Below are positions 23,208-36,038 of a stretch of 64,000 nucleotides of DNA, in pieces. The DNA is taken from contig OX419760.1 of NCBI GenBank assembly GCA_948567375.1, forward strand, positions 7,750,001 through 7,814,000, in the 5' to 3' direction. Both the position numbers and the translations under genes were made by a program. The first letter of the stretch is position 1. Every line of letters begins with the position of its first letter. The notes beneath the pieces were generated by a model, which had not been told where the DNA came from, searched no databases, and saw only the letters and a program-made list of their open reading frames with translations. The DNA is from Lunularia cruciata (Eukaryota; Streptophyta; Marchantiopsida; Lunulariales; Lunulariaceae).

Positions 23208-23928
23208 TGTAATACCAATAGTTAGAAAGATGATCTAGAGATGAAATTTGGTTTGGTAATATGTATAAGGATGTTATACATGAGAGACTAAGTAGATAAG
23301 CTAGAGGTATCACCAAAAGAGTACTTCTACTAATAGACTAAAAACCATAATATGCTTGGAAACTTTAGAATCAATAGCTAGGCATATGATCTAGAGGTAA
23401 AACTTGGGATGGAGACATTTGGAAGGATGTTACACATGATAGAGAATGTATATCAGATAGAGTTATCACCAAAAGAGCACTTCTACTAATAAGACAGAAG
23501 TTGAAAATAACCTAAAATATTTAAAGGTATTTTTGGAGGCCTAAACAGATGAATTAGGCCTCAAATATGTTTGCACCCAACTCCTCTGATTTGTTTTGTC
23601 AAGAGCTTTCCAATGGTACCTTACCCCTGCAATTCTGAGCTTCCTACAAGAAGTTCCCTAAAGATTCTCTTTGGTCAAACCCATTTGACTAACTAGATAG
23701 GACAAGGATTGACATGTCACCCATCCAAACAACTAATCCAAGGATGGAGTTGCTAACATGTCACCAATCCATGTATTTGATCCAAGGGTGGAGCTTCCTT
23801 TGGGGGATCCTCTTTGCTATATAATAAAGTGAAGGTGCTCCTTTGAGGCATCAAAGGATTGAGTGTGAAATCTATGTTTTCTCTCTTGTATCTCTCTTGA
23901 AGAGTTCTTTGGCCCTTGGAGTATTATA
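23208..23928 (+). repeat. A2 5' LTR (about 721 bp) with internal 121-bp duplication
   Basis: Starts TGTAATACCAATAGTTAG and ends GGAGTATTATA. Compared with the LTRs of A1 and A3 it has an extra block: 23215-23335 and 23371-23491 are diverged copies of the same 121 bases, both ending in cacttctactaata. The decayed primer-binding site ggtttcagagtgaatg follows at 23931. Confidence 0.85.
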
Positions 23929-25530
23929 ATGGTTTCAGAGTGAATGTTTTAATCCAAGAGAGTGGATCACCCCTCTTGGAAGAACACAAGCTACTAAAAC
24001 TAAGTAATTTGAGGTGGAGAACATAGTGCAATTGCAAGACTTGGGAAGAGCTTTAGAGAGTGGGTGGGATGGATGCACCAAGAAGAAAATTTTCTACACC
24101 TAGTTTCCCATTCTTGAATCCATTCCACATCAAGATTATGTACATCCAAAGTGAGCAAATTAGAATATTACTAGTTTATCACTTTGGAGCAAAATTCATG
24201 GACAAAGTGATGAATTCACCAAACCCGGTGATTCTACCTGTGGTAGTATACGATAGAGTGTGATTTGAAAATCTATCATTCTATTATGATGTTATGGATC
24301 TGAATGTACCAAATCCACACCCTTTCAACATGCAAATAGAAAACCGTTATGTAGTCCAAAAAGAAAAAATGATGCTTAGGGATTTTGTAGTCCGCAATTT
24401 TGGTGAGAAATATTATCAACAAGTGATAGCCTTTGAGGTCCCAATGGTAGTCCCTACAATTTTTTCACCCTCTTGAATGATCATTCTAACTCTATTGAAG
24501 TAGGAAGTAGCAAGTGAACATTGGTTGTGTAAGAATCATGGATCTGTAGTTGCAAGAGTTGATGTAAGGAATGTAGGGGACCGAGTTGAAAGCATTTTGA
24601 GAAATCAAGATGACCATGGAGGAATTGCAAAATCAAGTACATGCTCTCAAGAAGGATCAAGTAATGCAAGAAGGGGAGCCGTCTCAACAACCAACACCAA
24701 CAATTGAAGTACTTGGAGAGTTATGCATGCTGATGACACTAATTCCAATCAACAACAAATCCATATTGTTACTACAAATGAAAAAGACATGCAATATTGA
24801 GCCTTAAAAGGAACAATGTTCCATGGGAGTAGTGAAAAATTGGATTTCAAGAATGAATCGATACCTTTGATTATTCACAATGGAGATCACTAATCATTTT
24901 GTAGGTGTGTTTGCCTGTGGGTATATGACCAATAAGGCCCTTACATGGTATGATGCTTGGGAATGATCATTGCTAGTAGAAGGAAGAGAGGTCACTTGGA
25001 CAGCCATGCAAAAAGGGCTGCTCAAGAATTTCCAATATGTGGATTCCGTGCAAATGGCCCCAACCAGACTCTGGAGGTTGAAGTAGAAGAATAGCATACA
25101 AGAGTACATGGGGGCATTTCTAGATCTACAAGTTGCGATAACCAATATGAGTCTAGCTGAAGCTCTTGACAATTTCAAGAGAGGATTAAAAGAGCGGATT
25201 TGCCAATAGGTTATGGTGCAAAATCCTTGTATTGTTTTTGAAACCATAGCCATTGTGTGCCCAAAGGATAGCAAGGGCAATTGGAGGAGGTGAAGCAATA
25301 ACACCGATGAAAAACTATCGGGCTGAGACACACCATTTTGGTGGAGCAGTACCTATGAAATTGGGCAACATTTGGTTCTAAGATAGAGGAGCAAGACCTC
25401 TCCAAGGAGAACAGGGACGGGTCAAAGAAAGGAGAGAAGGAGTCCCATGGGGAGAAGGGGCTAGAGTAGAACAACAATGATGTTACAATTGTGGCAGAAT
25501 TGGGCACATAGCCATCAATTGTCATGCTTG
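23929..25530 (+). pseudogene. A2 gag
   Basis: The structural nucleocapsid precursor of the element. Open pieces at 24060-24263, 24294-24476 and 24525-24807 carry the N-terminal part (KYYQQVIAFEVPMV and similar); a frame near 25030-25280 carries the capsid-like part. The zinc knuckle is intact at 25481-25522: CYNCGRIGHIAINC, a perfect C-x2-C-x4-H-x4-C nucleic-acid-binding motif. Stops between the pieces prevent translation of a full Gag. Confidence 0.75.
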
Positions 25531-28500
25531 GCATCTGAGAGGTCCTCGGCTTCCATACAAGTGACCTCTGAACCACATGGAGAGACAAATTGAAGAAGAA
25601 GATATGGAAACCACATTGGAAAACAAAGATCACCAGTAAATGTACCTTGTGGCCTTACTAGCTTGGTGAAGAAGAATAAAAGGGGGGGGAGGAAGAGGAC
25701 AAGTGTGCAAAGAAGGAGGAAGATAAATTCACAATTAATTGTTGTAAATGGAGTGCTAGAAGGCAATCCAATGAGAGTATTAATAGACCCTATGGCAACA
25801 GAGAATTTCTTGTCTTGCTATGTTGCAATAAGGTTGGGGATGAAACTAGGGAAGGATGAGAAGGACAAAGTAGAGTTACCTAATGGTCAAAGGGAGAGGA
25901 TTGAGTCATTACCTAGAAAAGTAATACTCTCTATAGGAGGATATCAAGAAGCAATCAAGTAGCAAGTGATACAACTAGCTCATTATGATGCAATCTTGGG
26001 TATGCCATGGATGGAACACTACAACTCCACAATGGATTGGAGAAAGAAAGTAGTGAAAACTAGTCAATGGAAAATCTTTATGATTAAAGGAAGATCACAA
26101 AGGCAAGAGTTGCATTTATATGTCATAAAGACCACATTTATTGGTAAGATAGATAGATGTTTCATGCATTTAAAAAGAGAAATCTAGAGTGCCCAACACA
26201 ATGGATAAATTCCTAAGAAATTGAAAGGTGTGGTCAATGAGTTCCAAGATGTCTTTCCGGATGAATTACCTACAAGTTAACTACCAAAAAGGAGAGTAGA
26301 TCATAAAATCAAGATACATCATGGGAAGACACCTCCTTGTAAGGTCCCATATCTACTATCACCTTAGGAGTTGGAGGAGTGTAAGGCTCAAATCAAGAAT
26401 ATGTTGCAACAAGGGTTTATCTAACCCATCATATCTCTATATGGGGCTCCTGTATTGTTTGTGAAGAAGAAGGACGGAACAATGCACATGTGCATCAACT
26501 ACCAGGACTGAATCAACAAATGATGAAGAACAAATATCCATTACCTCACATGGATGACTTGTTTGATCAACTCAATGGGCAAGGTACTTCACCAAACTTG
26601 ATTTGCAAAGCGGTTACAACCAAATCAGGATTGCAGAAGAAGACATACACAAAATGGCCTTTTGAACAAGGTATGGTCACTTTGAGTACTTGGTGATGCC
26701 GTTTGGCCTCACCAATGCTCCAACCACTTTCATGAGTTTGATGAATGATATATTTTTCCATACTTGGATAAACCTATTGTCATTTTTCTTGATGACATCT
26801 TAGTTTACAGTAGGACCCTGACAGAGCACAAGCAACATTTGCAAGAAGTCCTTAAGATTCTATGATAGAATCAATTGTATGCCAAAATCTCAAAGTGTGA
26901 GTTTGGCAAATCTAAAGTAGAATACTTAGGGCATAGAGTAAGTGCAGAGGGCATCCAAGTGTTAATAGATAAAATAGAGGTTATTCAAAAATGGAGTGCT
27001 CCAAAAGATCAGACTGAAGTCCAGAGTTTATTGGATTGATGGGGTTTTATTATCAATTTGTCAAGGATTTCTCCAAGATTTCACAACCCCTGACCGCACT
27101 ATTAGGCAAGGGGAAGAGGTGGATATGGGGAACCACTCAAGAATTGGCCTTTCAAGAGTTGAAAGATGCATTACTACATGCACCAACCTTGAAAAGGTAT
27201 GACCCAAAATGTCCAATCAAGATGGCTACAGATGCATCAGGTCTAGCAATAGGAGCAATCCTACAACAAGAATGGAAAGATGGATGGCACCCAATTGCAT
27301 ATTTCTCTCGTAAGTTGCTATTGGCAGATTGCAACTATCACACCACCAAATGAGAAGAGCTGGTCATTGTCCTTGCAACTAAGCATTGGAAGTACTATTT
27401 GGGTGAGAAGGCATTTGTGTTAGAGATAGACTACAAACCTCTAGTCTACCTCAAGACACAAAACAATCTTTCTTATCAATAGATTTGTTGGGCAGAATGG
27501 AGACAACAATTCAACATGACTACCAGATATGTGGAAGACAAGAAGCAACTTGCAGATGCATTCACCCAAATGCCGATGACAAACAATTTGGTGGTGGAAA
27601 TCAAGCTGAACCTTGAATTTTGGTCCAAGATTCTTGTTGTTATAAAAATTGATCCACAGATTGTAGTTACTCAATCATCTAAAGGCATCACCAACATCCA
27701 AGGACTCACCTTCCATGATGGTAGGTTGTGGATCCCAAATGATATGGATCTAAGAAACACCATCCTAGCAAAATATCATGCTTTTGCTATTGTATGTCAT
27801 GTTGGAATGGACAAGACCTTGGATGTAGTCAAACGTCATTACTATTGGTCCAAGATGAGTAACAATGTGATGCAATATGTTTGGAGCTGCCTACTTTGTC
27901 AACAAAATAAGGCTTCTAATCAAGCTCCCACAAGACTCCTCCAACCTCTCTCCACTCCTACACAACATAGGGAACAAGTAAGCATGGATCTGGTTTGTGA
28001 ATTGCCTAAGACCACCTCCGGGTTTGATTCCATTATAGTCTTTGTTGATCGACTCAGCAAAATGATTCATATACATCCTACCACCAAGGATGTGACTGCT
28101 CCACAATTAGCACAATTGTACTTAGATGCAGTCTTTTCCCATCATGGCTTGTCTTGAGTGCTCATCACCGGTAGAGGTACTCAATTCACTAGTTTGTTTT
28201 GGAGAACACTCTTTGGGTTCTTCAAAACCAAATTGGCTATGTCCATAGCTTACCATTCACAGACCAATGGACAAATAGCACTATTGAAGACATGCTTTGG
28301 AGCTTTACTCTGGATGAGCAAGAGAGTTGAGACACCTTACTCCCTTTGGTGGAATTTTCATACAACAATTCAATGAATGCCTCCACATAAGTCACACCAT
28401 TCTTCCTCATGTCTGGAGAGCATCCTATCACTCCTTCAAGCTTGATGAAGGTCTGATCAGTGGCTACCAAGGTGGACATTGTCAACACTTTTGTTTCTAG

Positions 28501-29060
28501 AATCCAATAGGGAGTGGAGCACACCAAGCACAAGTTATAGATTGCCCAAAATTGGCAGAAGCAGTATGAAGATGCATACCACTAACACATGGAGTTCAAT
28601 GTGGGAGACTAAGTCTTGGGAGATTAAGTCTGGCTATCAACCACCAACCTCAAGTTAGTTGGTCCTCAAAAGCTCAGACCTCGTTTCCATGGACCTTTCT
28701 TGATCTTGCATCGCATTGGAGCTGTGGCCTATCACCTAGAGATCTTGCCATATATGAAGATCCACCTGGTGTTTCATGTTTCCTTATTATGCCGACATGC
28801 TCCCCGGCCGCCCTACTTCTCTTCTATCCAAGAAAGTTGACCTTGTCCAACCTTGGTTGATGACATAGAGGAGTATGAAGTCAAAAGCATTCTCCAGAAG
28901 CGCATCCAGGGTACTCGCCACCCATGTTTGGAATACCTAGTACATTGGAAAGGGTAACCCTTGTATGAGGCGACATGGGAGCCAGCAGCCAACTTCCAGT
29001 GTTAGTGAGACCCTTTGAGCAACAACTTTGCAACGAGGACGTTGCGTCTTAAAAGGAGGG
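25531..29060 (+). pseudogene. A2 pol: protease, reverse transcriptase, RNase H, integrase, chromodomain
   Basis: Protease (25663-25990) reads VLIDPMATENFLS: the active-site Asp is kept but the following Ser-Gly has become Pro-Met. Reverse transcriptase (about 26220-26870) keeps [12 protein letters not shown] and [10 protein letters not shown], the catalytic aspartates. RNase H (27036-27353) has KMATDASGLAIGAIL. Integrase (27516-28400) keeps the zinc-binding end (CLLCQQNKA) and the first Asp (SMDLVCELP), but the second motif reads TGRGTQFTS with Gly for Asp, and the Glu after NGQ is lost. A chromodomain follows at about 28860-28990 (EEYEVKSILQKR, LEYLVHWKG, EATWEPAANFQ), which marks it as a chromovirus. 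A polypurine tract, aaaaggaggg, lies at 29051-29060. Stops and frameshifts break it at about ten places. Confidence 0.82.
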
Positions 29061-29068
29061 ATAATCAA

Positions 29069-29761
29069 CAATAATTCCAATAGCTAGAAAGATGATCTAC
29101 AGATTAAATTTGGTTTGGTAACATCTATAATGATGTTATACATGAGGGACTAAGTAGATAAGCTAGAGGTATCACCAAAAGAGTACTTCTACTAATAGGC
29201 CAAAAAACAAAAAATGTTTGGAAACTTTAGAATCAATAGCTAGGCATATGATCTAAGGGTGAAACTTGGGGTGGTGACATCTAGAAGGATATTTAACATG
29301 ATAGAGAACATAGATCAAATAGAGGTATCACCAAAAGAGCACTTCTACTAATAGATGTATATTCTTTTATCACCAAAAGAGCACTTCTATGGTAAAAGGC
29401 TTTCCTTCTCCTCCCCCCATGATTTGTCTCATCCAGAGCTTTCCAATGGTAACTTACCTATGTGATTTTGAGCTTCCTACAAGAAGATTTCCTAAATATT
29501 TCCTTTGGTCAAACCCATTTGACCAACTAGATAGGACAAGGACTGACATATCACCCATCCAAACAACTAATCCAAGGATGGAATTTGTTGACAGGTCACC
29601 AATCCATGTACTTGATCCAAGGGTGGAGTTTCCTTTGAGGAGATCCTCTTACTACATAATAAAGAGAAGGTGCTCCTTTGGGGCATCAGAAGATTGAGTG
29701 TGAAATCTATGTTTTCTCTTGTATCTCTCTTGAAGAGTTCTCTGGTCCTTGGAGTATTACA
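29069..29761 (+). repeat. A2 3' LTR (about 693 bp)
   Basis: Matches the 5' LTR over nearly all its length, including both 121-bp copies, with roughly one difference in eight bases by eye. The start is worn (acaataattccaatagc for TGTAATACCAATAG). Near 29357-29392 it carries a further short repeat of tatcaccaaaagagcacttct. Ends GGAGTATTACA. Confidence 0.8.
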
Positions 29762-31729
29762 CAAGCACAAAGAAGCACTCTATAGGTTGAAACACATGGT
29801 GTCTTCAAGGCCCATTCTTCAACCATATGACCCTCAACTACCCTGTGTGGTTGATTTTGATGCTTTTAACTCTACCATTAGAGTCTTGTTGCAGCAAGAA
29901 TTTCCAAATGGGTTACATCCAATCACTTTTGTGTCACACCAACTAAACACTATAGAAAGAAATCACTCTATTTGAGATTGAGAACAACTAGCAATGGTAT
30001 ATGCTACCAAGGTATGAAGGCATTATCTCTTGGGAAAACAAGTGATCATGCAAACCAATTACAAACCCTTGTTGTAGATATTACATTTGGAGCACATGAA
30101 GAGTTGACATCATCAATGGGAGGAAAAACTACAATTGTTTGATATCAAACTTGAGTACAAACCCAATTGGTTACATGTCATCCATGATGTTCTATCACAA
30201 AAGCCTGATTTGAAGTGTCTTATTCTCATCATGGCGTCAATTAAGATGGTGTCTATAGACTCCAAAGTCCAAATTGAGTTTGGTATAGCTTTACAACAAG
30301 ATCCTTTCTTTTAAATGGTACAAGGTCATCTTGCAGCATGCAACAAGGAGTACAACACATTTTCCTTCAAGGAAATCTTTCTATTATGTGAGGATTGGAT
30401 CTATGTTCTAGGCAAAGGTGATCTTTGACTTGTGCTCCTTCAAGAAGCCCATGACTTACCAATCGCTGGTCACATTGGTGTGGACAAGACCTTGGGTACC
30501 CTCTAACACCAATGGTGGTGGCCCAACATGGCACAAGATGTTTGAGAGTTTGTACAATCTTGTGAGAGTTGTCAATGCAACAAGGCCAGCAACCAAAAAC
30601 TGAGTGGACTCCTTCAACCTCCCCATTCCATTTGCTCAATGGGAACATGTGAGCTTAAATCTCATAACCTCCTTGCCCAAGACAAAGCAAGGTCACACAA
30701 CAATCATGGTATTTGTGGATAAGCTTAGTAAGCAAATCCATTTAGCACCAACCTTTGATATAATGGATGCTCCAACGGTGGCCTAGAACTACTTCAAACA
30801 TCATGGAATATCTTATGCATTCATCTCTGACCGTGACCCTTGTTTCACCTAAAAAAATTGGCAAGCACTCTTCCAGATACTTGGTACCAAGCTTGCTTTG
30901 TCCACAACCTATCATCCTCAAATTGATAGACAAACTAAACATGAAACCACAACTTGGAAGGTATGCTTTGTGCCTTCATCAACATTCACCATACCAATTG
31001 GGATGAGTGTCTTACAACTATTGAGTTTGCCTACAATAATTCCAAATAGGTAAGCATCGGATTCTCTCCATTGTTCTTAATTTTTACCAAGACCCACTTG
31101 TTCTACGTTCCCTTCCCGCTCCTCTTCCATCTTATGTTCCTCATACTTCCACCTTCTTGACGACCACATCTCAATCCCTACAACAAGCCAAATCTCATAT
31201 CCTTGTTGTTGCTCAAAATCATCAAAAACAATATGTGGGACCAACACCATTGTGATCTCACTTTTCAACTTGGTGATAAGATTATGCTTTCCTTTAGTAA
31301 CCTACCCCTTCCACTTAATACCTAAGTTTGTAAACTTGCTCCTAATTAGATAGGTCTATTTAATGTCACCCAAATCATTTCTCCTATTGCTTATTGACTT
31401 GCCTTGCCTTCTCATATGCAAATCCACCTTGTCTTTCATATTTCCAAGTTGAAACCCTTTGTTTCTAATCCATCTTCTGGTGTCCAACCTCCTCCTCCTC
31501 CCATACCTATTGACAATCATGAGGAATATGAAGTTGATCATATCCTTGCACATCACCACATTCAATATAACCACCAACAACATACTAAGTACAAGGTTCT
31601 TTGGACGGGTATCCCTTTCACGATGCCACTTGGGAGTCTCTTTCTCATCTCAAGAATGCACAAATGGCCATCTAGGAGTTTGAACCTTCAATAGTTACAA
31701 GGATGTCACCAACTAGCAATGGAGGAATA
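29762..31729 (+). pseudogene. B3 RNase H (rest), integrase and chromodomain
   Basis: Resumes after A2 in RNase H (KHMVSSRPILQPYDPQLPCV, then the VDFD catalytic-type Asp) to about 30200. Integrase follows at about 30400-31060 with GHIGVDKTLG-like and C-x2-C sequence in broken frames, then the core: VFVDKLSKQIHLAPT at 30710-30755. The chromodomain is well kept at about 31500-31690: EEYEVDHILAHHHI, KYKVLWTG, and after a frameshift the WESL segment. The polypurine-type end caatggaggaata (31718-31730) leads into the 3' LTR. Confidence 0.75.
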
Positions 31730-32232
31730 TATAACAATATGGATTTTACTAACATAGTCAAGACTAATGAAATAATAAATAGGCCAAATTAGCCAAGAAT
31801 ATTCTAGAAGCATCTAGGAAGCTTCTTGGTACCTTCCAAGTATTGGGTAATGTGTATACCAAGTGGTGACTCATAAGAGGAAACTTCTTGGGGGAGCTTC
31901 CTAGCTAGCTTAGCTTGCATAGCAAGTAGGTGGCTTCCAGAAGAAAGCTTCTTGGGAAGCTTCATGGCTAGCTTAGCTTACACGCCAAGTAGGAAACTTC
32001 TAGAAGAAAGCTTCTTGAGAAGCTACCTTGTTAGCTTGACTTCCACTCTAACAGAGCGGCTTTGAAGAAGCTTCTTGAGAAGCTTCTCAAGAGCCTTGTA
32101 TGCTTCCCTATAAATACCAAAGCCCAAGCTCATGCTAGGCATTTGGAGTTTCACTCATTCAAGTATCCCAATGTGATCTTCCACTTTGGTCTTCCATTCT
32201 TTTATTTCTCTCTTTGGTCTTGGTCTTTGACG
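31730..32232 (+). repeat. B3 3' LTR (503 bp), longest family-B LTR
   Basis: Starts TATAACAATATGG (TG decayed to TA) and ends ggtctttgacg. The U3-like part holds diverged modules, gctagcttagcttgca...caagtagg...aagcttctt, starting near 31904 and 31967 (offset 63), with a third partial copy after 32028. A TATA-like ctataaatacc lies at about 32109, repeated in other B LTRs. Confidence 0.8.
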
Positions 32233-33143
32233 TTGGAGCACTCAATTCACTAGTTTGTTTAGGAGAACACTCTTTGGTGTCTTCAAAACCAAACTTGCCA
32301 TGTACATGGCATACCATTCAAAAACTGATGGACAAACAAAGCTAATCAGGCAAATCACATTATCAAGAACATGCTCTATGGCTTCACCTTTGAGGAGAAA
32401 GAATGGTACGACATCCTACTTCCAATGGTAGAATTTTTCTGCACAATTCATTGAATGCATTTACACAAGTCACACCATTCTTCCTCATGTATTTTGAATA
32501 CCCTTTTATACCTTTGAGCTTGATAAAGGTCCATCTAATAGCCATTAGGTGGTTGACAAAGGTTGATGTTGTCAATGCTTTTGTTCCACAAATCCAATAG
32601 GGTGTGGAGAATGCCAAGCATAGGTTGCAGATAGCCCAAAATTGACAAAAAAAAAATATGTAGATACAGATTGCAAGCATATGGAGTTCAGCATTGGGGA
32701 TAAAGTGCGGCTTTCTACAACAAAACTTATGTTAATTGGCCCTTGTAAGCTCAAATCTTGTTTTATTGGCCATTTTCCCATCATTCATCAAATTGGTACA
32801 ATGGCTTATCACCTAAAAGCTACCGCCACACATGAAGATCCATCTAGTGTTTCCTTGCTATATAGATATGCACTCTGATTGCCTCAATTTCCTCCTATAC
32901 AAGAAGCTTGACTTTGTCCAACATTCATTGATGGCATAGAGGAATATGAAGTTAAATATATTCTCCAAAATACATCCGTGATTCCTGCCACCCACATGTA
33001 GAATATCTTATATAATGGAAAGGATAACCATTTTATGAGGCAATTTGAGAACCCATAGCTAACTTGACCAATGCACAGGGTTAGTGCAATATTTTGAGCA
33101 ACACCTTCACAATGAGGACATTGCATCTTAAAAGAGAGGAGGT
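32233..33143 (+). pseudogene. A1 integrase (rest) and chromodomain region
   Basis: Continues the A1 integrase exactly where 20836 left off: gagcactcaattcactagtttg is the continuation seen in A2 at 28174. Core and C-terminal domain remnants extend to about 32880, with IGPCKLKSCFIGHFPIIHQI at 32720-32790 matching the GPF-type segment after the core. The chromodomain (about 32930-33070) is badly decayed. Polypurine tract aaaagagaggaggt is at 33131-33144. Confidence 0.7.
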
Positions 33144-33732
33144 TGTAATACCATTAGCTAGATAGATTATCTAGAGATGGAAAATAGTTTGCTAATATCT
33201 TTAAGGATGTTATATATGATGGTCTAAGTAGATCAGATAGAGGTGTCACTAAAAATACTTCCATTTATAGGGTAAAGGCAAAAAACACCATGCAAACTTC
33301 AAAGCTAATTTTGGAGACCTAAATCAATGAATTAGGCATAAAAAATTGAAAGATTCCTCCCTCTTTAGATGAGAGGGCATTTCTATCTCCCCCTTGTCTC
33401 ATCAAGAGCTTTCCAATGGTACCTTACCAATACTATTTTGAGCTTCCTAAAAAGACTCCCTAAAGATTCCATTTGGTCAAACTTATTTGACCAACTAAAT
33501 AGGACAATGATCAATATATCACCAATCCATGTAGCTAATCTACATATAGAACTTGTTGATATTTCACCAATCCATGTATTTGATCACATTGTGTGGATCT
33601 TCTTTGCTATATAATAAAGACAAGGTGTTCCTTTGGGATATTGGAGTATTGAGGGATGAAGCCTTATATTTCTTTGGTATTTCTTTTGTTTTTTTTTTTG
33701 CTTGGAGTTTTTCTTATCCTCAAAACATTATA
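33144..33732 (+). repeat. A1 3' LTR (589 bp)
   Basis: Starts TGTAATACCATTAGCTAG and ends AAAACATTATA (CA decayed to TA). Aligns throughout with 15998-16629 and with the solo LTR at 36205-36799. A run of 13 T at about 33688-33700 is unique to this copy. Confidence 0.82.
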
Positions 33733-33737
33733 GATGG

Positions 33738-36038
33738 GCTATTGGATTGGTATGTGGTGGTGTTCTTGGATGATATTTTAATCTATAACAAGACAGAGGT
33801 AAAACAAGAATCATATACAAGAAGTCCCAATACAACTATGCCAATGGAAATTTTATTGCAAGAAGTCAAAGTGTACCTTTTGGTAGAAGGAAGTAACCTT
33901 TTTGGGTCATAAAGTCTCATTAGAAGGGATCAAGATGAAAAAAAGAGAAAATCAAGGCCATTACCAATTGGCCTACTCCAAAGATATCACAAAAGTGTAA
34001 GCATTTAATGGAAGTTATTACCAACAATTCATTCACTATCTTGCTCATGTGACCACACTATAAATTGATCTCTTAGGGAAGATCTCAAGCTTTCAATAGA
34101 CAACCAAGCACAAAAAACCATTTAAGAAATTGAATCATATGGTGTCTTCATGACCTATCTTCCAACGCTATGATCCTCAATTACTTTGTGTGATTGATTT
34201 TACTGCTTCTCTTTGCCATTGGAGTTGTGTTATAGTAGGGATTTCTAGATGGATTACATCCCATTGCTTTTGTGTCTTGCCAACTAAAAATTGTAGAAAA
34301 TAATTACTATGCTTGTCATTGAGAAGAATTAAAAATGGTATATGCCACAAAGGTATGGAGACATTATCTCTTGGAAAATAAGTGATCATGCAAACCAATC
34401 ACAAACCTTTGTTCCAAACCTTACATTTGGAGCACATGAAGAATCAACATTTTTGGGAGAACAACTACAATTTTTTGACATCAAGCTTGAGTACAAAACT
34501 AGTAGATTCCATATCATTCCCAATGCTCTATCATTATGTCCTAATTTGAAGCTTCTTCTTGAATCTCTCATGATAGTAGCAATCATTATGGTGTCAATCA
34601 ACTTAAAGGTACACATGGTATTCAAGATTGCTTTACAACATGATTCCTTCTTTCAACAAGTGCAAAGTTGTCTTGTATTGCATGACAAGGAGCATTGCAC
34701 TTTTGCCTTCAAGAAGAGCCTTCTATTTTATGTGAATCAGATCTATGCTCTAACTATGGGTGACCTTTAGCTTATGCAACTTCAAGAAGCCCATGACTTA
34801 CCAATTATTGGTCATTTAGGTATGTATAAAACCTTCAGTACCCTCCAACATCAATGGTGGTAGCCAAACATGGCACAAGAAATTTGAGAATTTGTTTAAT
34901 CTGATGAGAGTTGCCACCTCAATAAATTCAGCAACCAAAAATCAGGTGCATTACTTTGACCACTTCCCATCCCACTACATGATGAGAACATGTAAGATCT
35001 TGACCTCATTATATCCTTACTCAAAACAGATTAGGATCATATTGTTATTGTGATATTTGCTAACAAACTTAGCCAATAGATTCATTTAACACCCATTGAG
35101 GATACCATGGACGCCCTTATGCTAACAAACATTTAATTTGACATTGTCTTCAAGCATCATTGGATGCCAAGGTTCTCATCTTTGACCATGATCCTTGATT
35201 CATTGGTAATTTTGGCAAGCACTCTTTAGGCTACTCAACACCAAGCTTGCTTTATTTATGGCCTATCATCCTCAAATTAATGGGAAAAGTGAACATGTAA
35301 ATCACACCTTGGAAGATATATATCATACCTTTGTCGATGTTCACTATACTAACTAGGATGCTTGTCTAGCGGCTGTTGGGTTTACTTACAATAACTCCAA
35401 GCAAGCCAACATTGGATTCTCTCCGTTAATTTTGGCCAAATCCCACTTGTTCAAGATATCCTTCTTGCTCCCTTGCCATCTCACATTCCTCATATTTCCA
35501 TCTTCTTGTCCATAATATCTCACTCCTTACAACAAGCCAAATCTCATCTCCTTATTGGCAAAATTGGCAAAAGTAATACACAGATCAACATCATCATGAT
35601 CTCCCCTTTCAACTAAGTAATAATGTCATGCTTTTTTTAGTAATATTCCTCTATTACTTGATACCCAAGTCTATAAACTTACTCCTAATTAGATAGGTCA
35701 ATTTGATGTCATCCAAATCATTTCTCCTATTTTTTATCAACTTGCCTTGCCTAGTCATATGTGAATCCACCCTATCTTGTATGTTCCAAAGTTGAAAACC
35801 ATTATTTCTAATCCATCTCTCTTTTATACTTGTATCCAACCCTTTCCTCCTCCTATCCTTGCATGTAGTAACATTTAACATAGCCATCCACAACATATTG
35901 AGTACAAAGTCCTTTGGAAAGGGTATCCCCTTCATGATGCCATATGGAAGTCTCTTTCTCCACAATGTACAAATGGCCATCTAAGAGTTTGAAGATTCCA
36001 TACCAACAAAGACATCACCAACTAGTGGTGAGGGAATA
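33738..36038 (+). pseudogene. B2 reverse transcriptase (rest), RNase H, integrase, chromodomain
   Basis: Picks up B2 right after the A1 TSD: DWYVVVFLDDILIYNKTE at 33747-33800 holds the catalytic FLDD box. RNase H runs to about 34550 in several frames. Integrase spans about 34620-35480, and the region before the core is open for 142 codons at 34342-34770. The chromodomain near 35830-35990 is largely destroyed. Ends in a polypurine-like ggtgagggaata before the 3' LTR. Confidence 0.72.

Larger units (their letters stand above)
23208..29761 (+). mobile_element. A2: complete family-A chromovirus, innermost element
   Basis: This 6.55-kb element has both LTRs, a primer-binding site, all pol domains, a chromodomain and a polypurine tract, with nothing inserted in it. 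The TSD is perfect: caagc at 23203-23207 and 29762-29766, within B3 RNase H, which continues on the far side as HKHKEALYRLKHMVSS. It is one of the less decayed copies and by position the latest insertion in this branch. Confidence 0.88.
20837..32232 (+). mobile_element. B3: family-B chromovirus inserted in A1 integrase
   Basis: Own parts are 20837-23207 and 29767-32232, about 4.8 kb. TSD is ttggg (20832-20836) and ttgga (32233-32237). With B3 removed, A1 integrase reads straight through from attgattggg to actcaattcactag, as in A2 at 28170-28192. Its RNase H is split by A2. Confidence 0.8.
15998..33732 (+). mobile_element. A1: family-A chromovirus inserted in B2 reverse transcriptase
   Basis: Own parts are 15998-20836 and 32238-33732, about 6.3 kb. 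LTRs are at 15998-16629 and 33144-33732. TSD is gatag (15993-15997) and gatgg (33733-33737), one transition apart. Removing A1 restores the sequence ttggatgggctattgg seen intact in B4 at 41116-41132. The integrase is split at 20836 by B3. Confidence 0.82.

Noticed and set aside
30367-30648. Minus-strand open frames across pol regions of B3
   Set aside because: They are antisense shadows of RNase H and integrase; the plus strand carries the domain motifs.
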